The position numbers and the translations under genes are program-made. Source: Lewinellaceae bacterium (GTDB lineage Bacteria > Bacteroidota > Bacteroidia > Chitinophagales > Saprospiraceae). Taken from it: a stretch of 64,000 nt of DNA. Every line of letters starts with the position of its first letter. Within the stretch, counting starts at the first letter, position 1. The stretch is taken from NCBI GenBank assembly GCA_016708875.1, contig JADJFA010000020.1:26785-90784 (forward strand), read 5' to 3'. The notes beneath the pieces are model-generated. The model searched no databases. It was not told the origin of the DNA and saw only the letters and a list, made by a program, of their open reading frames with translations. Shown here in pieces: positions 35,567 through 49,006 of this stretch.

Positions 35567-38500
35567 CTACCTAAAAATATCAATAGACCCCTTCAAGCCC
35601 TTGTCTTCAGGTGTAGCCTTGAAGATGTAGAAATAGGTTGCATCCGGCAAGCCTTTTCCGGGTTCTCCAAACAATTCACCACGCCAAGCTTTGTCTGGAT
35701 CGTTGCTGTAGGGTGAAGCCTCATACACCTTGTTTCCCCATTGATTGTAAATGGCCAAATGATTTTGCGGATAAGGCTCAATATCAAGGCATGGAATCAT
35801 GAGGTAATCATTCAGGTCATCGCCATTGGGCGTAATGATATTGGGGACATTCATACAAATCCGTTCCCGTACCGCAATGGCCACAATGCCATCATCGCAA
35901 AGGTTCGGACAGGCTTTTGAACAGAGACTGTAAACAAAGTAAACAATCTTATTGGTGGTGCCTGCTTGATAGGAAAACAAATCGTTTCCGTGGTCTATCA
36001 GCCCCGGCTGCGTGGTGGTCATGGTTAAGGTGTAATCATCTTGCACATAAGTATCGTTGAGCAAGACATTAAAATCAACCAATATTTCATTGGTGGCAAC
36101 TTCATAGTACAAGTCATCTTCTGTATCGGGGGTAACACCCATTCTTACGAGGGCCGAATCCAGCGGTGTAATGCAACCATTGACGTTGGCGGCCACTGTG
36201 TAATAGCCGATCAAGGTGGTATCCAAGTCTACTATTACTATATTGTTATTGTCGGCATATGGTGGATTTGGGCCTATCCACATGTATTGTGCCCCGGCAA
36301 TCGGCGTGGCCGACAAGGTAATTTCGTCGCCTTTACAACCGATGGCATCGCTTACCTGAGGGTTTAGCGGCAACAAAGGCAGCACTTCTATTTGAATAGC
36401 GCAAAGACTGGTATTGCCAGCATCGTCTTTTGCCTGGAAAGTCAAATTATGCAAACCCAAGTCAAATACAGACGCAGTTCCCTGGCCTCCAATTTGCGTC
36501 ACTTCAGGAAGGCCACAGTTGTCGGTTGCGTTGGGAAATTGAAACTCAAACTCAACGCCATCGCACGTGCTGATTGTGTCGGTAGCGGCAATAAACGCAG
36601 ATGGATCGCTCAAAATCATGCCACTGATGTTAATCTTAACAGGCGAAATTGGGCAACTGAACTGTGGTAATATTGATTCAGTCACAGTAACCGTGAAGCT
36701 GGTAGTTACAATGTGCCCTAAGGTATCCTTGAGGGTGTAAATGACTTCGGTTGCACCTATCTGGAAAGTATCGCCAGGCTCGTAATTCGATTCCAAGGTG
36801 AAGGGGCCGCAAATTCCCGTTGGTGTTGGCGGGGTCCAGGTGGCCACAGCCTCACAACCAATAAAGGATTGATTGACCGGAAGGGTGGCCAAACCAATGG
36901 GCGGGCCAATCACTTCCACCACAAAAGTACAGGTGTCCTGATTGCCACTTGGGTCCACCACAAATACATTAACCGTCGTAAATCCTGCGGGGAAAACATC
37001 CCCTGAGGCAGGAATTGAATACACTGTTGGGTCGGCATCACAGTTGTCGGTAGCAATAGGCTGCACCCAGCTCACTGGTATACTGCAAAGCTGGGCATCC
37101 ACAACCTTGTCGTCCGGACAACCACTGAAGGTGGGTGGAACGATATCAACTACCGTGACCACGAAAGTGCAGGATGCCGTGTTCCCCCAAATATCGGTGG
37201 CGGTATATTGAACGGGAGTGCTCGTTTCCGGGAACAAGGACCCGGAAGGAATACTAACGTCTACCGTAACCGCAGAGCAATTGTCCGTAACGGAGGGAGC
37301 CGTCCAATTGACAATGGCATTGCATGAATCCGTATCCACACTGATGTCTTGTGGGCAGTTGATCAACACCGGCGGCACTATTTCCTGGACGGTTACTGTA
37401 AAACTGCATTGTGCGCTATTTCCAGAGGTATCTACCGTGGAATAGGTAATGGTTTCAATACCCGTTGGAAGTATTGTACCGATGGGAATATTGACGTTGG
37501 TAACAAGGGTGCTTGGATGATCGCAGGGGTCAGTTACCGTCGGCGCTGTCCAGTTTACTGCTGCTTCGCAACTTGTTACATCCGCGGTGAATGTGAGGTT
37601 GGGGGGGCAATTAAGGAGCACGGGAGCAGTTGTATCGCTTACAGTAATCGCAAACGTGCAGCTCGCTGAATTTCCAGTTGGATCTTCAACCGTCATGGTT
37701 ACCAGCGTTATGCCCACTGGGAATGCCTGCCCAGAGTTGGCAGTTGAGATAACATTAAGCGCTGCGCTACAGTTATCCGTCGTTACGGGCATATTGAAGT
37801 TGGCAATCGCGGTGCATGTCGCTCCATTTGCATCCATCGCGATATCAATCGGACACTGGATCATTGGAGCAACCGTGTCCTGCACGGTTAAAATCTGGGT
37901 GGCCGAAGAGGTATTGCTGCATTCATCGGTGGCGGTCCAGGTACGTTTTAAGGTATAACTGTCGGGACTGGCACTGTTCATGATGGTTTCGCCAACAAAA
38001 ACGATGTTTGGGTTGGACGTACAATTATCTGTGGCAGTGGGTGTTCCTGGCACAGGCACAGCATCGCAGTTCACCGTAAGGTCTGAAGGAACAAAATTGA
38101 AAACAGGTCTTGTAAGGTCTTGTACCGTAATGATTTGAAAGGCCGTTTTGGTATTCCCGCAATCATCTTGGGCTGACCAGGTTCTTTTTAAAGAATAGCT
38201 GTTCGGGCAAGTGCCGTTGGTGCGTGTTTCTCCAGCATAAGTAATGGATACATCCGCGTCGCAATTATCAGTTGCAGCCGGGGTACCAATAGGCGGTACC
38301 GATTCGCAACTCACCGTAATATTCACAGGCACTGAAACAAACTGGGGTGCTGTGATATCCTGAACGCTTATTTGCTGCGTTGCTTTTGAGGTATTGCCGC
38401 AATTATCGGTTGCAACCCATTCTCTACGCAGCAAGTAAGTATGCGTACAATTGCCGTCAATTCGCACTTGGCCGGAGTAAACAATATTTACAAAAGCGTC

Positions 38501-41500
38501 GCAATTGTCCGTTGCTGTTGGAAAACTTACTGCTGGGATAGCATCGCAGTTCACGACCTGGTCGGATGGGACAAGGGTAAAATTCGGCGGAGTGATATCC
38601 TGAACCGTGATAATCTGGGCGGCGGTAGATGTATTTCCACAACTATCTCTTGCCAACCAGCTCCGCGTTAGCGTGTAAGAATCCGGGCAAGCGCCATCTG
38701 TGCGAACCACACCCGTGAAAAGGATGCTTACACTGGAGGCACAATTATCCGTGGCCGTAGGAGTTTCGACCGCAGGGATAAGTTCACAACTTGTAGTAAG
38801 CGCCGCAGGGATAGAGGTAAACACTGGAGGGGTTGTATCTTCTACCTGAATCGTTTGGATTGCGCTGGTCGTGTTGCCACAATCATCGGCGATGGTCCAT
38901 TTACGGGTTAAAGTGTAGGTGTTAGGGCAGTTTCCATTGGTTCGTATCGCTCCATCGTATGTGATGGTTAAATCTGTGTCACAGTTATCCACTGCAGTCG
39001 GTGTGCCGACCACCGGAATTTCAGAACAGCTAACCGTAACACCGGCAGGCACAGAGTTTACAACGGGCTTTGTGTTGTCTTGTACCGTAATTTTTTGCGT
39101 TGCAGCAACAGCATTACCGCACTCATCTTGCGCAGCCCAGGTTCTCGTCAAGGTATAACTACCAGAGCAGGCTCCATTCGTCCGTACTTCTCCCAGATAA
39201 GTGATGGTTACATTAGCAGAACAATTGTCGGTGGCCACGGGTGTTCCGACACTTGGAACCGATTCGCAACTTACCGTGATGGGTACTGGTACAAACGTAA
39301 ATGCTGGTGGGGTTATATCGCGTACCGTAATCGTTTGGGTTGCCGTACTGCTATTCCCGCAGTTGTCGGTTGCAATCCAGGTCCTCAGCAGGGAATAGTT
39401 GTAGAGGCAACTGCCGTTTGTACGTTGTTCACCGATGTACTGAATACTTACGGTAACATCGCAGTTGTCTGTTGCCGTAGGATTGCCAACCGCTGGAATA
39501 GCATCGCAATTCACGGTTAATGGCGCAGGAACAAAACTGAAGCCTGGGTGGGGTAATATCCTGTACCGTAATTGTTTGGACAGCAGTTGTGGTGTTGCCA
39601 CAGCTGTCAATTGCCGTCCACATCCGGTTGAGGATATAAGAATCAGGGCAAAGGCCATCTATTCTGGTATCGCCGTTGTAACTGATATTGACACTGGCAG
39701 CGCAATCATCTGTTGCAATGGGCGAACCGACTGCCGGAATAGCCTCACAGCTGACCGTAATGGCTGCTGGTACCGAAGTAAACACGGGGGCCGTAATATC
39801 TTCCACAGTGAGTGTCTGAACAGCCGTGGTTGTGTTGCCACAATCATCGGAAATGGTCCATTGGCGCTTTAAAATGTAACTATTGGGGTAAGAACCATTG
39901 ATTCGATTAGCACCGTTATAGGTAATGTTGGGCGTTGCATCACAATTGTCCGATGCGGTTGGGCTGCTAACTGCCGGGATATTGGAACAACTCACCACAG
40001 CATCTGCCGGAACCGAAAGGACTACTGGAGGGGTAATATCCTGTACGGTAATGGTTTGTGATGCGGTGCTGCTGTTACCACATTCATCCTGCGCCGACCA
40101 GGTGCGGACAATGGCATAGTTGCCGGGGCAGGCGCCACCTGAGCCTGGTGTGGACTCGCCTAGATAGGCTATTACGACGTTTGCGGTGCAATTATCCGTG
40201 GCTGATGCTGTACCGACGGAGGGTAAAGCATCACAGTTAGCCGTTGTCGGCAATGGTACCGAAGTAAATATTGGAAGGGTAATGTCCTGAACGCTAACCA
40301 ATTGTGTAGCACTGGAAGTGTTGCCGCAATTGTCCGTTGCAATCCATTTTCTGGTCAAAAAATAATTATTCGGGCAATTGCCATTCATCCGTGTTTCTCC
40401 GTCGTAAACGATACTAACTGCTGCATCGCAATTATCTACGGCAATCGGTGTGCCCACAGACGGAATAGCGTCACAATTTACTGTCAAGGGATCTGGAATA
40501 AAACTGAAGACAGGCGGGGTAAGGTCGCGCACCGTGATAACTTGTTCGGTTGTTGTAGTGTTACCACATTGATCCCCCGCCAACCACCTGCGGCGCAACA
40601 AATAAGCATCAAGGCAGGCACCGTTTTCGCGTGTTTCACCAAGATATGTGACGGTAACCGTTGGAGAACAATTGTCAGTGGCCGTAGGGGTTCCAACAGC
40701 TGGCAAAGATTCGCAGGAAACCGTTACATCGGGAGGACTAAAAGTGAAAACCGGTACGACTAAATCCTGAACGGCAATCGTCTGAACAGCCGTCCGGGTG
40801 TTGTTGCAATTGTCTGTAGCCGTCCATTGACGCGTCAGGGTATAACTATTCTGGCAAGAACCATTGGTTCTGGTTTCGCCATTGTACGTAATGGTTACAT
40901 CCACATCACAATTGTCGCTTGCAACCGGGGTGCCGACACTGGGAATTGCTTCACAGGAAACCGTGGTATTGCCTGGCACCGATGTGAAAGTCGGCGCGGT
41001 AATATCCCTCACCGTAATCAATTGGGTAGCAGTTGCGCTGTTTCCACAATTATCATCTGCGCGCCAGGTTCGGACCAGGGTGTAGGTATTCTGACAGGCG
41101 CCGTTGGTACGAGTTTCTCCGATATAAGTAATGGAGGTGGATGGGTCACAATTGTCCGTTGCGCTGGGGTGCCAACGGGCGGCACTGATTCGCAGGAAAC
41201 AGTAACATTGGCTGGTACTGTAGTAAACGTTGGGCTTGTGAGGTCCTGAACGGTAATTACCTGTTCGGCTGTTGCAGTGTTGCCGCAATTGTCTTCCGCT
41301 TTCCAGGTTCTGCGCAAGGAATAAGAATCTGTGCAAGAGCCGTTTGTACGGGTTTCACCTAAATAGGTAATGGTAACAGCGGCATCACAATTATCCGTAG
41401 CAATTGGGCTACCCAATGCCGGAATTGACTGACAATTCACGGTAACATTTGCTGGCACAGACGTAAAAACAGGGTTCGTAACATCCTGCACACTAATGAT

Positions 41501-43264
41501 CTGAGCTGTAGTTACTGAATTGCCGCAGTTGTCCACTGCTCTCCAGGTTCTCGTCAAGGTATAGGTATCAGGACAAGCGCCATTGGTGCGTGTTTCGCCC
41601 AGGTAAGTGATTACAACATCTGCTCTACAGTTATCCGTGGCTTTAACGGTGCCGACAGGAGGTACAGACAGACAATTCACAGTAGTATTGGCCGGAACTT
41701 CATCAAATACTGGCGGTGTAGTGTCTGCCACTAATATCAATTGAGTAACGGTGATGCTGTTTCCTGAAGCATCTGTTACACGGTATCTTCTTGAAACTTG
41801 AAGCGGGTTTCCGGGACACGAATTGCCGCCGAGCGCACTCTCACTCAAAAAGCTGACTGTCGGAACACCGCAGTTGTCTGCTTCTGATGTTACTACGGAG
41901 GGGTCGGGTAATGGGATGTCACCATAGCATTGCACCCCAGTCATATTGGGAGGATTGCTGGCAGTGGGAAATTGATTATCCACTACTGTCACGTTAAAAA
42001 AGCAGGAAACGACATTAGAGCCATCAGTGACCTGATATTCAACATTGTTCAAGCCAACCTGAAATGGCAAGCTGTTCGACAACTGTCCAACTCCATTTGC
42101 AGTAGTTGCTCCAGATACAATATAGGAAAGTTGTGCTGCGGGACAGTTATCACTGAAAACAGCGTCAATTCCTGGTATGGTAGTGGTACAAAGATTGAGG
42201 GATGCAATGCCGTTGGCGTTGGAGGGACAGGAAAGCGTGGGAGGCGTGTTGTCTACTGTAAGTACAGTCGCGCTTTTGACCTCAGAACAGCCCTTTGCAT
42301 CTGTTACAGTCACGGTATAAGTCCCGGCAGTGAGGTTGTTGATATCTTCTGTCGTTTTTCCGTTCGACCATATATACTTGTAGGGAGCAGTACCGCCGCT
42401 TGTGGTTAAGTTGACCATCCCAATCGGTGCGCTGGCACATGGGACAGGAGTGGTGCTGGTTGTCAGGTTTATTTGTGGATTTATTTTAACCAAAGCAGAA
42501 GAGCCACAAGTCAGTACATAAGCGGGTGGTGGCCCAGCCGGATCAAATAATGCTGAAATGCTTATGGAGTAAGTGGTATTTACGAATTGTGCTACTTTAT
42601 AAGGGCCATTATCCAAGCCAATATTTGGAGTCCACAAATATTCATAATTTAAGGAACCGCTACCGATGACAGACAACGTTACCGAATCGCCTGGTTCACA
42701 CAAGGTTCGGTCATTGGGATTTCCGGAGTTGTCGAGAACAGTGATGGCTGCATCGCAACAAACACCGGCTGCATCAAAACAGCCAGCGGTATTGACATCA
42801 GAAAAAGCGTGTAGGGCATTTGCACCGCTGCAACTGGCCAGTTTGAACATGTCAAAGTAAATGGTTTTCAAACCATTACAGCCATTTTCATTTATGCTCC
42901 CTGGGGAAATATGACCACCGTTGAACAGCAGAATACGGGCATCAGCACCTAGTTTAAGAAAACAACTTGTCGTCCAATGGAGTACACCTCCATCCACAAT
43001 CAGGCGACCTTCAAAAGGCAGCCCCCCTAAGATTGGTTCATAGCACACATCAAGCACAAGCGTATCTTTAATGATGATGGTGTCTGTACCAATTGGGCAG
43101 GATGCGAATGGGTTATTTGAGGCGAGAATTTTGGTGTCGAAGACACACGTTTGAGCATTGCTGTTGAAATTGAGCAACGCGACAAAAAATGCAGCAAAGA
43201 AAAGGATTGGGTAAGACCGGTTTCTTTGGTTTGAGTTTGGAAAATTTTTTTCAAATGGAAACAT
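35567..43264 (-). CDS. Giant SprB/HYR-type adhesin with gliding-motility (T9SS type B) C-terminal domain, two frameshifts
   Basis: Read as one gene, this is about 2,565 residues. After a signal segment come a unique region, a SprB repeat (TSGGTAPYKYIWSNGKTTED then AGTYTVTVTDAKGCS) and HYR-like modules. Sixteen modules of about 80 residues follow, each with four conserved Cys (TVSCE, TDNC, GxCP, DxCGN) and ending VQD. About six more HYR modules come next, then the CHU_C-type end (VPNIITPNGDDLNDYL, ending KGLKGSIDIFR). Two single-base shifts break it: one G short at 41166-41169 (GTPSATDNC is restored by adding it) and one base too many at 39546-39548 (DITPPGFSFVP is restored by removing it). 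Such proteins are exported by T9SS to the cell surface for gliding or adhesion. Confidence 0.88.
37875..41735 (-). repeat. Sixteen tandem modules of about 80 codons, with a four-module superperiod
   Basis: Inside the giant adhesin, 16 consecutive modules can be lined up from the pattern TxPxFTxVPxxxTVSCE to CGNxxxAxQxIxVQD. Modules 6-9 match modules 10-13 one for one, and 14-15 start a third round. The first of each set has PLTVNCDAIP or a close form, the second SAQDECGN, the third KWTIxDDCGN with VED, and the fourth SCPDSYILxRxW-like CPDSY with DSCGN. This indicates duplication of four-module blocks of about 960 bp. Confidence 0.8.
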
Positions 43265-43582
43265 ACTGTCGTCCTTATAGTGTGAGTAATTAACTTCAGC
43301 GGCGGGTTATTTTTCAGATTGCAAAAAAAACCGATAGGGAGGACGAAACAGAATGGATTAGCTACTTAACATCGTGTTAATGCGAACCGGAGAGTGGGAA
43401 TGGAGTAAAAGAAAGGTGATTTGGGCAACAAATATAAATCAATTGATAACATTTGTTGCTAATAAATACAAACAAAAATTGCGCCAAGTTGGCGCCAATC
43501 AGATAAGTTAAATTAAATATTCTGGTTAATGGGCATTAACAAAAAAAGCCCAACCTGTAATAAAACGAACTGGCCTACAATT
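43265..43582. other. Intergenic stretch upstream of the giant adhesin gene
   Basis: No gene is visible in these 318 bases, which are AT-rich. A small palindrome (GCGCCAAGTTGGCGC near 43472-43492) is present. The 5' control region of the adhesin gene should lie here, but no well-spaced promoter is clear. Confidence 0.5.
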
Positions 43583-43656
43583 TTGAGTTGGCACCGAGTC
43601 CTCGGGAACCTACTCTCCCGTCCCGACTTCAGTCGGGATTCGGAATGAGAAGAGGT
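43583..43656 (-). pseudogene. Decayed 5S rRNA copy with a palindrome in place of its middle
   Basis: On the plus strand it repeats the 3' end of the intact 5S gene (TTGAGTTGGCACCGA at 43583-43597, like 43705-43719), then CCTACTCTCCCG after an 11-base insertion, then TTCGGAATGAGAAGAGGT, one base different from the intact gene. The central 50 or so bases of 5S are missing. In their place stands the perfect hairpin TCCCGACT-TC-AGTCGGGA at 43621-43638. Confidence 0.7.
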
Positions 43657-43664
43657 AGAAACAG

Positions 43665-43698
43665 AAATGCCCCGCTGTCAGAAGACAACGAGGCATTT
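43665..43698 (-). terminator. Terminator of the 23S-5S rRNA unit
   Basis: Arms 43665-43679 and 43684-43698 pair over 15 bases with two G-U pairs on the minus-strand transcript. It lies 13 bases after the 5S 3' end. Confidence 0.7.
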
Positions 43699-43710
43699 TG
43701 TTAAATTGAG

Positions 43711-43821
43711 TTGGCACCGACCTACTCTCCCGGGACATCTGACCCAGTACCATCGGCGCTGACGGGCTTAACTGCTCTGTTCGGAATGGGAAGAGGTGAA
43801 CCCCATCGCCAAAGGCACCAA
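43711..43821 (-). rRNA. rrf: 5S ribosomal RNA
   Basis: The minus strand reads from TTGGTGCC at 43821 through GCGATGGGGTTCACC, CCATTCCGAACAGAG, AGTTAAGCCC and GAGAGTAGGTCGGTGCCAA at 43711, the standard 5S pattern with complementary ends (about 111 bases). It lies about 210 bases downstream of 23S, in the same direction, and is followed by a hairpin terminator. End positions are approximate by a few bases. Confidence 0.93.
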
Positions 43822-44029
43822 CAACTCTTTTTACCCGCCGAAGCCCGTTTCGGGAGAAGGAGGGTACCCGCCACATTGGGAGGGAATTCTTAAATATCTT
43901 TGACAAAAACTGAGAAGGAACAGGGCATACTTAGTAAAAGTAGTTATTCAAGCCTGAGTAGCCGGGTTGCAACACTGAATCGGAATCCATTGACAGGATT
44001 TCTATTCGATGATGTTGAATACTTGAAAA

Positions 44030-46880
<2,851 letters not shown>

Positions 46881-47048
46881 GGCCATAAAGACCAAGTAAT
46901 ATCATTCAAGCATCCTTACGGACTACTCGTATGGCTCAATTACTTTTACCTTTCTACTTCTGTTCCTTCCAGTCTTGTCAATGAACTTTTATCGTAAAAC
47001 CGCAACTTTTAAACCACGGTGTTGGATACGCTTTTTCTTTTGGGGCGG

Positions 47049-47080
47049 CAAAGGTAGAAATCCTAACGGTGGAAGAACAA
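47049..47080 (-). promoter_or_regulatory. Promoter-like site upstream of 23S rRNA
   Basis: On the minus strand, TTG at 47080-47078 and TACCTTTG at 47056-47049 are spaced 21 bases, as in the Bacteroidota consensus. A transcript would start about 160 bases before the 23S 5' end. This would allow 23S-5S to be transcribed without a 16S gene in front. Confidence 0.55.
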
Positions 47081-47158
47081 GGATTTGTAAAAGTTTTTTT
47101 GAAGGTTTTAAAAAACCTTATTTTGGGCTTTAAAATCAAGCTAAACCAACGCTTACTC

Positions 47159-47945
47159 ATGCAAATTAAACTTCCTCAGCTGCTTGAACCCTTCCGCGAG
47201 CAGCTACTTCAGACCCAAAAGAGTTTTATCCGGGCCACATCGCAAGCCTTGCGAAAAACCAAACTCTGGGAAAGCAAAGTGGGGGGCGTACCTTATTTGC
47301 CAAAAAACTTAGCATGGCCAACGAACCCAGAAGGACGCGGACTTTTTTTCCTCGCTCAAATAAACTTCGCTGAAACGCCGCCGCTTGCCCCATTCCCATT
47401 GAAAGGAATCCTGCAGTTTTTCATCAACGACGATGACTTATACGGTATGGATTTCGACAACGGCGAAAACCCAGATACCTTTCGAGTGCTGTTTCATCCT
47501 GAAGTAGTTGAGATCGAATCTCAGCTACAAACAAAATTACCAACCACCACTTGGGATGAATCCATGCTTCCGCACCATCCGGACGAAAGTTACCCTTTAA
47601 TATTTGGGCTTGCAGAAGAGGTGGTGCCGATTACGGACTATCAATTTTACCAACAATTGGGAAGCGAATTTTTTCGGCAATTCGGAGAAAAAGAATGGGA
47701 TGTGATGGGCGAATATGAAAAATCTGTGCGGTCACAGGGGCACAAAATTGGAGGGTATGCCTATTTTACACAAGACGACCCCCGTCGCCCAGACGATCCA
47801 ATGCTACTGCTTTTGCAACTCGACTCTGATGAAGGTATGGATCTTATGTGGGGGTGACATGGGGGTAGGACACTTTTTCATCCGTGAACAAGACCTTGCG
47901 GCACTTGATTTTTCTCGTGTGCTGTATGACTGGGATTGCCTTTAA
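47159..47945 (+). CDS. DUF1963 (YwqG-family) protein, one frameshift near the end
   Basis: From ATG 47159 the protein shows the DUF1963 pattern: SKVGGVPYLPKNLAWP, GRGLFFLAQINFAETPP, LQFFINDDDLYGMDFD, then HKIGGYAYFTQDDPR and LLLLQLDSDEGMDLMWGD. The frame closes early at TGA 47855-47857, within a run of five G. With one G fewer at 47849-47853 it continues GVGHFFIREQDLAALDFSRV to TAA 47943-47945, giving about 261 residues, the usual family end. The family occurs in many bacteria, sometimes near immunity genes; its role is not clear. No signal peptide. The start of the longer frame at 47069 would need a GTG and lies in the rRNA promoter region. Confidence 0.88.
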
Positions 47946-47997
47946 GATTTATTGACCTCGGAGGTTTTCGAAAACCTCCGAGGTCAATAAATCTTAA
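47942..47997. terminator. Perfect 56-bp palindrome across the ends of two convergent genes
   Basis: Bases 47942-47997 are exactly self-complementary, centred between 47969 and 47970 (TTTTCG/AAAA at the axis, with GACCTCGGAGG in each arm). It includes the stop codon of DUF1963 (47943-47945) and the last codons and stop of the nucleotidyltransferase (stop 47984-47986). It can end transcription from both sides. Confidence 0.85.
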
Positions 47998-48868
47998 GAA
48001 ATTCGTTCCATACCACCCAAGCGGCCTGAACAGTGGCCTTATCTTCCGGATAGGTAACCCCATACCACTGGCTATCGCTGTGGAGCACACGGACGCGGAC
48101 ATCGCCAGATTTGACCAGGTCATTTACAACCAATGGAATGAAAAATTCGGCTTTGGGATTGGCGCTGCTTGCAAGCACGAATGCTCGGAATTGCGTCTCA
48201 ATATGATCCACCACAGAATGATGTAAACCCCACAGGTTCATAGACACAGGCGAATTGTCTGGCAAAAAATGCCGTCCTGTTTCATCGCTGAAATGGATTC
48301 CATCAGCATGACGCTCCACTTTAGTGCGCTCGGTCACCCCGCTTAAAAAGCCATTGTCATCCACAGCACAAACCCCACGAGACACAGAGCCGTTCTCAGA
48401 GAGCGTGTTGCCCAGTTGGTAGGCGACCATCCCATATTCTTTGGGTGAACATTGGTTACGGAGAAAAGCTGATAGATGATGGAAGGCATCCTCACCGTAA
48501 TAATCATCGGCGTTTACAGTGGCAAACGGCTCGTGTAGCAGGTGTTTGGCAGCAAGGATAGCATGGGCTGTACCCCAAGGTTTTTCGCGACGGGGTTTTT
48601 CGGCAATCCAGTCGAGACAAGAATCCAATTCTTGAAAAGCATATTCCGTTCGGATTTTGGCTTCCACCCGTTTCCCCACTTTTTCGCGGAATGCCTCCTC
48701 AATTTCTTTCCGAATAACAAAAACGACCTTGCCAAACCCGGCTCGAATCGCGTGATGTACGGAATATTCCAAAATGGCCTCGCCACCGGGCCCCATGCCG
48801 TCTACTTGTTTCAGACCTCCATAGCGTGAGCCGATGCCAGCGGCTAAAATTAAAAGTGTTGGTTGCAT
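47984..48868 (-). CDS. Nucleotidyltransferase family protein (sugar-nucleotide type)
   Basis: A 294-residue protein with the NTP-transferase fold. I start at ATG 48868, which gives MQPTLLILAAGIGSRYGGLKQ, the G-x-G-x-R nucleotide loop at the N-terminus. Further family parts are VDGMGPGGEAILEYSVHHAI, PWGTAHAILAAKH, and ATVNADDYYGEDAF with the metal-binding Asp. It is probably cytoplasmic and transfers a nucleotide to a sugar phosphate (or acts in phosphonate or lipid head-group chemistry); the substrate is not evident. Its last four codons lie in the 56-bp palindrome. It is divergent from the GH3 gene, about 138 bases apart. Confidence 0.88.
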   Translation of the reverse strand: MQPTLLILAAGIGSRYGGLKQVDGMGPGGEAILEYSVHHAIRAGFGKVVFVIRKEIEEAFREKVGKRVEAKIRTEYAFQELDSCLDWIAEKPRREKPWGTAHAILAAKHLLHEPFATVNADDYYGEDAFHHLSAFLRNQCSPKEYGMVAYQLGNTLSENGSVSRGVCAVDDNGFLSGVTERTKVERHADGIHFSDETGRHFLPDNSPVSMNLWGLHHSVVDHIETQFRAFVLASSANPKAEFFIPLVVNDLVKSGDVRVRVLHSDSQWYGVTYPEDKATVQAAWVVWNEFLKIY

Positions 48869-49006
48869 GATTATGTTATTTGTTGAGTAAGCGGGTGCAA
48901 AATTCGGAAAGCAAAGCACATTTTAGGACATTTGATAAAAACAAGCATTAAAACCGAAGTGCCAATCCCCCTTTTCCTTTTCTATTTTTGCCCAAAAATT
49001 ATCTTG

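Noticed and set aside
36942..40763. Several plus-strand frames of 60 to 153 codons opposite the giant adhesin
   Set aside because: They repeat with the same period as the adhesin modules, so they are mirror frames of the repeats, not genes.
37875..41735. Regular repeats that could be taken for a CRISPR array or a satellite
   Set aside because: The units are about 240 bases long, without constant direct repeats separated by unique spacers, and they read as protein modules in one frame (after two base corrections).
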